Source of the DNA: Thysanoteuthis rhombus
Lineage: Eukaryota; Mollusca; Cephalopoda; Oegopsida; Thysanoteuthidae
Length of the DNA: 64,000 nucleotides
Assembly: GCA_963457665.1 (NCBI GenBank)
Contig: OY735203.1
Coordinates: forward strand, 26,828,124 to 26,892,123
Direction: 5' to 3'
The translations under genes were made by a program, and so were the position numbers. The notes under the pieces were generated by a model. It had not been told where the DNA came from and searched no databases. It saw only the letters and a program-made list of their open reading frames with translations. Each line of letters opens with the position of its first letter. Position 1 is the first letter of the stretch. Positions 59,620 through 64,000 of this stretch are shown here, piece by piece.

Positions 59620-62600
59620 ATAGGTAAATGCAATAAGGGTGGAATAAATTTAAGAAAAAAGTGAAGCTTTTTAGGTGTGGTTTCAAGGTATGATACTTTT
59701 CATTAAGCCATAACCATTTTTTTTTTCAAATATTATACCTTAAAACCATAACTAAAAAGTTTGGTTTTCCTTTTTCCACACATATAAATATTTGTTGATG
59801 AAAATGACAATTGGAAGGTGGAGAGAAAAACTCAAAGAGTAAGTAGGTGTATATCTCCAAATTTTCTATCATTCCATGGACATCTTTCGATGCATTTTGA
59901 CACGAGCCAGCCATCTTTATCAAAGAAAATATTTGAAGCAGTTCACAGAAAATTTTGCTGTTTACACATTTGATGCTGAGAAAAGAAATGGGGATATTTC
60001 TGTGTTGTTTGGTTGTTTAGTAGGAGTGGAAGGGGTTGTGTTTGTAAATGTAGGTGAGAGTTACATTTGGTTTGAAATGAAATGGGGCTATGAGAGTCAG
60101 AGGGTATTTATACATAATTTCCGTTAAAAAAAAAATTCAAATATATCAGAATTTTTTTCGCAGTCAATAGCTGGTTTAAAATATTCAATACCTGTCTTGT
60201 TAGAGTGAATCAAGCATTCTATTTCTGCACTAACCATTGCAAAAAAATTCATGGATACACAGGTCCTCCCACTATCTTAAAGTAGTGCATTCCTATGAGA
60301 GCCTTCCTTATGCCAAAATAGTATAAAGTGAAGAAACAATTACAATCATTTTATTTGGGAAAAATATTTGAGCATCTCTAGAACCCCAAAATGGTGAAGA
60401 TGGTATGTTAGGCCAAGTCATCGGGTGATATGAAGGTGGGAAGTATAGGAGATAGGGGTACAGAAAAAAGAGGGAGAATGTATGCTGCCCCTATAAAGGC
60501 TCGCTGCAAAAGCTGTTCACTACTTTTACTTCTTTCAAATAAGTGGTATGAGGCGAACTTCCAAAAAGTATGAATAAACTGTACTTGAATTCTATTACAT
60601 TTTTTTTTTCTTAAAATGAAACTAAAAAACACTTGTTACAGTGAAGGAGACCATTGTATAGAATGGTGGGTAGGAGATATTTTTGTCAGCAAAATTGTCA
60701 CTTCCAAATGGAGGAGTCTATGGTTATGAACACAGAACTTAAAAAATCACATGGCTCATTATATAAATGGATGTATTGGAAGCAGGTCCAACAAGTGTGG
60801 GAAGAGTAATAATAATAATGGTATGAGTCCACTGTAGCAAGAAGGTTGCTAGTAGTCACTACAGATAGTGCCCAGTTCATGTGGGCGAGTTACAGCCACA
60901 TTCGTGTTGTCACAACAGAATGGGAGGGAGGATTGAAGTAAGCAGTCAGCCATAACAGTTCCTTTGATAGAAACAAGAGATATACACACCATGTTTGAAA
61001 ATGAACACAGATCAAATAAGAGAGTTCATAATTGAAATGAAAACAAATGCAAATACTTTTTAGCAAACAATAAAAACATAAATTCAATGAATTAACAAAC
61101 AAGACATTTATGTACAGTAAAACCAATGCCGAAAGAATTATTATTAGTCTAACTAGTAGGAATAGAAAAAATGATGAGAATATTAGGTGCTCAAGCAAAG
61201 AGGATGGAACTATATGTAGACACTGTTGTGGGTTAATGATGCGGATGTACAAGGAAAATCGACATTTAGAAGACAGAGCTGAAATCAGTGATGATTACTG
61301 GTTGCTTTTATAGACAGTAGCTAAAGGAAGTGAAGTCATGAACTATGTGGTTAGCTTATACATTTCGTATCTAAAACTATAAACTTATTCATACTCATTC
61401 TAAAATGAAAGAAATGAGTAACAAAGGTGTTTATTTTAAAAAAAATAGTAATATATTAATAATAATTATAATAAATTGAAAAAAAGCTAGTGCAATACAA
61501 ATTTATATAACTGTGCATAATGGAAATGCTGCTTTCCAGATTCTGACTTATAAATCTTTTTGCAATGATGACATACTTTTTAAAAATTATATTTTCCACG
61601 ATATATTACTCAAATCTTGTTAGTCAAGCCAAATATATAATGTCATCCCAAAAGTTCAACTGATCTATTAAAAGTATCCTTTGAAAGATATACAAATTTA
61701 TACTTAGCTCTTAGCACTCATGTAAAACTTGTCCATAAAAACAACAAAGATTTACGTACCCTGTCAATATCCTCCAAATTGCTGTGTATATCTCGACACA
61801 TTTCCTTTATTAGGTTCATTGTGCTGCCAACTTTACGGGTCATCTTCAACAGCAGACTTAGAAGCAGTTTACAAACAGAAATATGCTCTGAGGGGAAATG
61901 AAAATTTAAGAATAATACATAACATTTTACCAGCATATGTATATGTATTGACAAAAAAAGATTTTTAAAAAAAAGAACCAGGTCAAGGGAAGTAACTCAA
62001 ATCAAACTTATATATGTCAATAATTACCTTATTTAGTCTGGCACAAGCCCACTCCTACATAAGTTATGTAAGTGGTTCTATTCTACAGACTTTTCTCTCA
62101 TCTTTAAAAGCTGTTTTTATATTTTGGGGTAATTTGCTTTCAAACTTTCAAGGGTAATTCAGAAATAGAGCGCCAAACAAAAAAGCAAGAAATCACATCT
62201 TTGGATTTTGTGAATATTTTCTAAAATAAGAGCAGTATTTTGTTTTTATTAACTCTTGCAGATATTGTGCAAAACTTCTACCACAAAAAGGAGAATATTA
62301 ATTACAGAAGGAAATTAGTCCACCTAAAATCGAAGTAATAATAGGTTAAAAAGTAAATGAAATAGGAAAAGCTTTTAAATCAAAAACTGTTTTCTTTTTT
62401 TTCAAAGAATTTCAAGGTCATCGACATTTATGGCCTTGTGTTAGACTCAGCAATGTAGGTAACTAAATATCCATTGATTGAAATGATTATTCAAATTTAC
62501 CTATGTACATATATTATGAGCAAAGATGGCTAACAGAGATAAACCCTTCGTATTATACCTATGACAGATGTTTAGACATAAAAAAACAAGTAAAGATGTT

Positions 62601-62844
62601 GATGCAAAAGCTTACAAAGGATAATGGAGGGAACTCTTTTCTGACAGTTATAATAATGAAATAATGAAAATATCTTACCTATTTTTTCTTCTTCACACAC
62701 TTTCTGTACCCATTGTAGAACAGAGTCATACACTTGTCCAGGTAGAAGGTGAGAACAATAAAGAGTTATTATCTCCAACAGCAAACCCAATTCTGTCATG
62801 TTCCTGTCATCAGTTGTACTGGATAATATATTTACAGCTAGCCT
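50285..62844 (-). CDS. FANCI: Fanconi anaemia group I protein, C-terminal third (5' part outside window)
   Basis: Nine exons in transcript order: 62844-62679, 61887-61760, 59454-59289, 58425-58241, 56318-56202, 55683-55609, 54038-53943, 53072-52896 and 50377-50285. They join to 1203 nt in one frame, 400 residues and a stop; human FANCI is about 1328 residues, so roughly 900 lie beyond 64000. FANCI pairs with FANCD2 as the DNA clamp of interstrand-crosslink repair in the nucleus. Recognition rests on [10 protein letters not shown], a HELVQTALP block with [15 protein letters not shown] with LTPQVY, and especially [15 protein letters not shown] followed by [16 protein letters not shown] and ARDFRING, closely parallel to the human C-terminus. 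An acidic run ([11 protein letters not shown]) and a lysine-rich end (KKKTKRKK) match the human tail in character. The regulated lysine and phosphosites near residue 520-560 are not in view. The exon at 55683 uses an unusual AAG acceptor. Confidence 0.93.
50414..50721 (+). mobile_element. tRNA-derived SINE with 14-bp target-site duplication
   Basis: The element lies in the last FANCI intron, opposite to the gene. ACTTAAAGAAATAT occurs at 50400-50413 and again at 50722-50735, bracketing 308 bp. Inside are a pol III A box (TAGCGCAGTGG, 50460-50470) and B box (GGTTCGATCC, 50515-50524). Between them an anticodon-like hairpin has the loop CTGTTAA (50491-50497), as in tRNA-Asn. The 3' body holds GACGAAGGCCGTAGAGTGCA and CGGTTGAAACGTTGTATG. 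About 35 extra bases precede the tRNA-like head. The head does not fold as a normal tRNA, so it is not a functional tRNA gene. Confidence 0.85.
50860..50891. repeat. Poly-A tract
   Basis: About 26 A residues upstream of the dispersed repeat at 50905. Confidence 0.9.
50905..51430 (+). repeat. Two copies of a dispersed ~180-bp repeat
   Basis: Copies at about 50905-51090 and 51260-51430 share GGGAGTGT-TG-G, a GAAC-GTTAGAGCTGG-type block, CAGATA or AGATACATA, ATGTCAGAA, AACCCA-CA, GTGT and GTGGGTAG. A third copy is at 41285-41465 in a SEPSECS intron, same orientation. No coding capacity was recognised. Confidence 0.7.
51431..52895 (-). other. FANCI last intron, remainder
   Basis: The intron is 50378-52895. 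It contains a (TA)n run at 51771-51809. Just behind, at about 51815-51865, is a CATCCACAGACAGCTGTTTC-type segment that looks like part of a dispersed repeat. ORFs of 63-66 codons have no motif. Confidence 0.6.
53073..53942 (-). other. FANCI intron between 53943 and 53072 exons
   Basis: AT-rich, with a G-run near 53247-53256. No feature recognised. Confidence 0.7.
54672..54890 (+). repeat. 41-bp minisatellite, five copies
   Basis: GATGATT-type cores lie at 54689, 54730, 54771, 54812 and 54853, exactly 41 bp apart. The unit is near CCTAGATGATTTGAAATAAA then GAAGCCTTGTCCCTTGTTCAA. It lies in a FANCI intron. Confidence 0.9.
55205..55310 (+). repeat. Dispersed repeat, block A copy 1
   Basis: GATGATA followed by ATCTTGGAATTTGAGATAAG, then TTAGTTC and TCTTTATTAT, then ACA(C/T)TGTTAAAC. 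The same order occurs at 56528-56608. It sits in the FANCI intron 54039-55608. Confidence 0.8.
55690..55995 (+). repeat. Dispersed repeat, block B
   Basis: Starts near AAGCAGGGAGGGAATCTGTG and GGCATCCTATG and runs through GTGACTTGCCC, CACATAAGCCACCCTTTCTC, TTCTTCATGGATTCAACAG and AGAATGGATCATCTGAAAC. Related sequence occurs at 36570-36850, 39690-39935, 49930-50045 and 56660-56705. The 75-bp FANCI exon 55609-55683 lies immediately beside it. Confidence 0.75.
56525..56710 (+). repeat. Dispersed repeat, blocks A and B, copy 2
   Basis: Block A (56528-56608) is followed within about 50 bp by the start of block B (CAGCAGGGAAGAAATCTAGG then GCATCCCTATATAT). This shows that A and B are neighbouring parts of one element. 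It lies in the FANCI intron 56319-58240. Confidence 0.75.
57940..58064. repeat. (TC)n and (TA)n microsatellites
   Basis: A (TC)n stretch at 57940-57956 and (TA)n of about 29 units at 58005-58064, producing open frames of alternating Tyr-Ile that are not genes. Confidence 0.95.
59559..59614. repeat. (TA)n microsatellite
   Basis: About 28 TA units in the FANCI intron 59455-61759. Confidence 0.95.
59615..61759 (-). other. FANCI intron, remainder
   Basis: No gene seen. At 60271-60345 the sequence CACAGGTCCTCCCACTATCT, with GCATTCCTATGAGAG and AGTATAAAGTGAAG, resembles the end of a DNA-transposon-derived repeat, but no matching opposite end was found. Confidence 0.5.
61888..62678 (-). other. FANCI intron between 62679 and 61887 exons
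   Basis: A 791-bp GT-AG intron; donor GTAAG at 62678 and acceptor CAG before 61887. No embedded feature. Confidence 0.75.
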
Positions 62845-64000
62845 CTAGATAAGAAAATAAAAACAAATAGGACAGTCATTAAATGGTACATTGAATCTCA
62901 CATATTTGCCATGTGGCTTACTACAAGACTTAAATCATATATTTCAGTTACTTTTTATTGCAATTCTCAGTCATTCTAGTCATCAGTTAGAAATACAGAT
63001 TAGAAATAAAGAATAAGCCTCCAGTGAGACACAATATCACATTCTTTTTCTTCGGGTAGCAGGTCTTAATAGTGATTCCTATTTTCCCGACCACTTGATA
63101 CATCACCATCGTTTCTATTTACATATACTAGTGGTAACATTTTTTTTTTTATTTATCAGATGAAGCATTTATTTGAATCTACATTGCGTATAAAAGACTA
63201 TAAAATGACAGTCTGAGTTGGAAAATATGAAAGATAAAAAGCAACTGAAATCAAAATGAAAGAAATACTAATTGAAAAACTAACAATAGTTGATGTTCCA
63301 TTTAAAAAATTGAAAAACAAAAAAGACTCTTGAAGCCACGAATAACATACAGAATATTTTTTGAATATCCAGTGTTTTTAATAGTTTTAAAAATCTGACA
63401 AGCTAAAAGTAGGTTAATAAGTGCTACAGTTTCAAGAATTTCAAAAAGTTTTTTTCTAAAAAGTGTGGATAGGGGAGTTTGATGATGAAAATTTATTTGT
63501 TTTTTTTACTTTTTCCAACAAATATCTCCATAAGTTTTCAATGAATTTCAATTATATTCAGTGGAAGGATAAGCCATGGAGAAAAGAAGAATTGATCAAA
63601 TTTTGTGACTGATTCAAGAGTTCTTTAAGTCACCTCATGCAATGTAGCTATATATGAGCCAATTTTTATACAGTTTATAGAGACAATGGCGTTGGCAGAA
63701 TAAAGCGAACTCTGAAATCATTTTAATTTCACATTCAACATGAATTATTCAGTTCCAGATGAGAAATATTTTAACAAGTCAAATTTCAATGCTTGATATG
63801 TATTCATTAGCTGAATTTTGATCTGAAATTTTCACTGTTTAAAGGTCAATCTATGTGATTTATATTCATCACTGAATCAAATGCAGTGACAAGGAAGGAG
63901 ATTATATTAAAGAAGATTGTTCTGTAAAATAAATGCCATTTTTCTATCAGGCAACAGACTTATTGGTGCATTTACAGATAGTAAAAACAGAAACACAGAC
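62845..64000 (-). other. FANCI intron running out of the window
   Basis: The exon at 62844 starts in phase 0 after a CTAG acceptor, so upstream exons must lie further right. I could not identify another exon before 64000. A minus-oriented unit of the TTTTGGAGATAT repeat family is at about 63520-63620. Confidence 0.6.

Noticed and set aside
60271-60345. Possible DNA-transposon terminus (CAGGTCCTCCC...)
   Set aside because: No inverted partner or flanking duplication was found within the intron.
1-64000. A new defence system, gene cluster, CRISPR array or operon
   Set aside because: The window is ordinary spliced animal DNA with three conserved housekeeping or repair genes plus repeats. None of the repeat arrays has regular spacers or associated genes, and I see no evidence for a novel multi-gene system.

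Overview
This is AT-rich animal nuclear DNA with widely spaced spliced genes, long introns and many decayed transposons and simple repeats. The three gene homologies prove a metazoan. The RTE-type LINE fragments, a tRNA-derived SINE and the intron style suggest a mollusc, most likely a cephalopod; that placement is inference, because no species-diagnostic locus is present.

Region 1-18.4 kb holds no gene I can support. It contains a pogo/Tigger-like transposase remnant (1-1130, minus), four fragments of one RTE-type LINE family (about 1.74-3.94, 4.86-5.53, 11.27-12.17 and 12.29-12.59 kb), several minisatellites (28-bp, 42-bp and roughly 500-bp periods), a two-copy local repeat, a 1.5-kb segment bounded by 31-bp inverted repeats, and a 917-bp insertion inside a degenerate minisatellite (16515-17431).

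Region 18.4-26.2 kb is a complete four-exon MRPS26 gene (mitochondrial small-subunit ribosomal protein mS26) on the plus strand. Its third intron carries another RTE fragment and a dispersed repeat.

Region 29.9-45.1 kb is a complete ten-exon SEPSECS gene (O-phosphoseryl-tRNA(Sec):selenocysteinyl-tRNA synthase) on the minus strand. The reconstructed reading frame is 484 codons, all phases agree, and the active-site residues fall at the same numbers as in the human enzyme. Intron 1 contains a clean pogo/Tigger-type MITE with TA duplications.

Region 45.1-50.3 kb is intergenic. It contains a 1.7-kb fold-back structure (two arms of the same repeated units, head to head), a 39-bp minisatellite and a 23-bp-stem hairpin.

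Region 50.3-62.8 kb holds the last nine coding exons (400 codons) of FANCI (Fanconi anaemia group I protein) on the minus strand; the 5' two thirds lie beyond the window. Its last intron contains a tRNA-derived SINE with a 14-bp target-site duplication, and its other introns hold a 41-bp minisatellite and several dispersed repeats.

MRPS26 and SEPSECS converge; SEPSECS and FANCI are in tandem. Their products work separately (mitochondrial translation, selenocysteine synthesis, interstrand-crosslink repair). I found no operon-like or defence-like system. The most unusual structures are the 1.7-kb fold-back, the Tigger MITE, and the array-and-insertion region at 16-17.5 kb.
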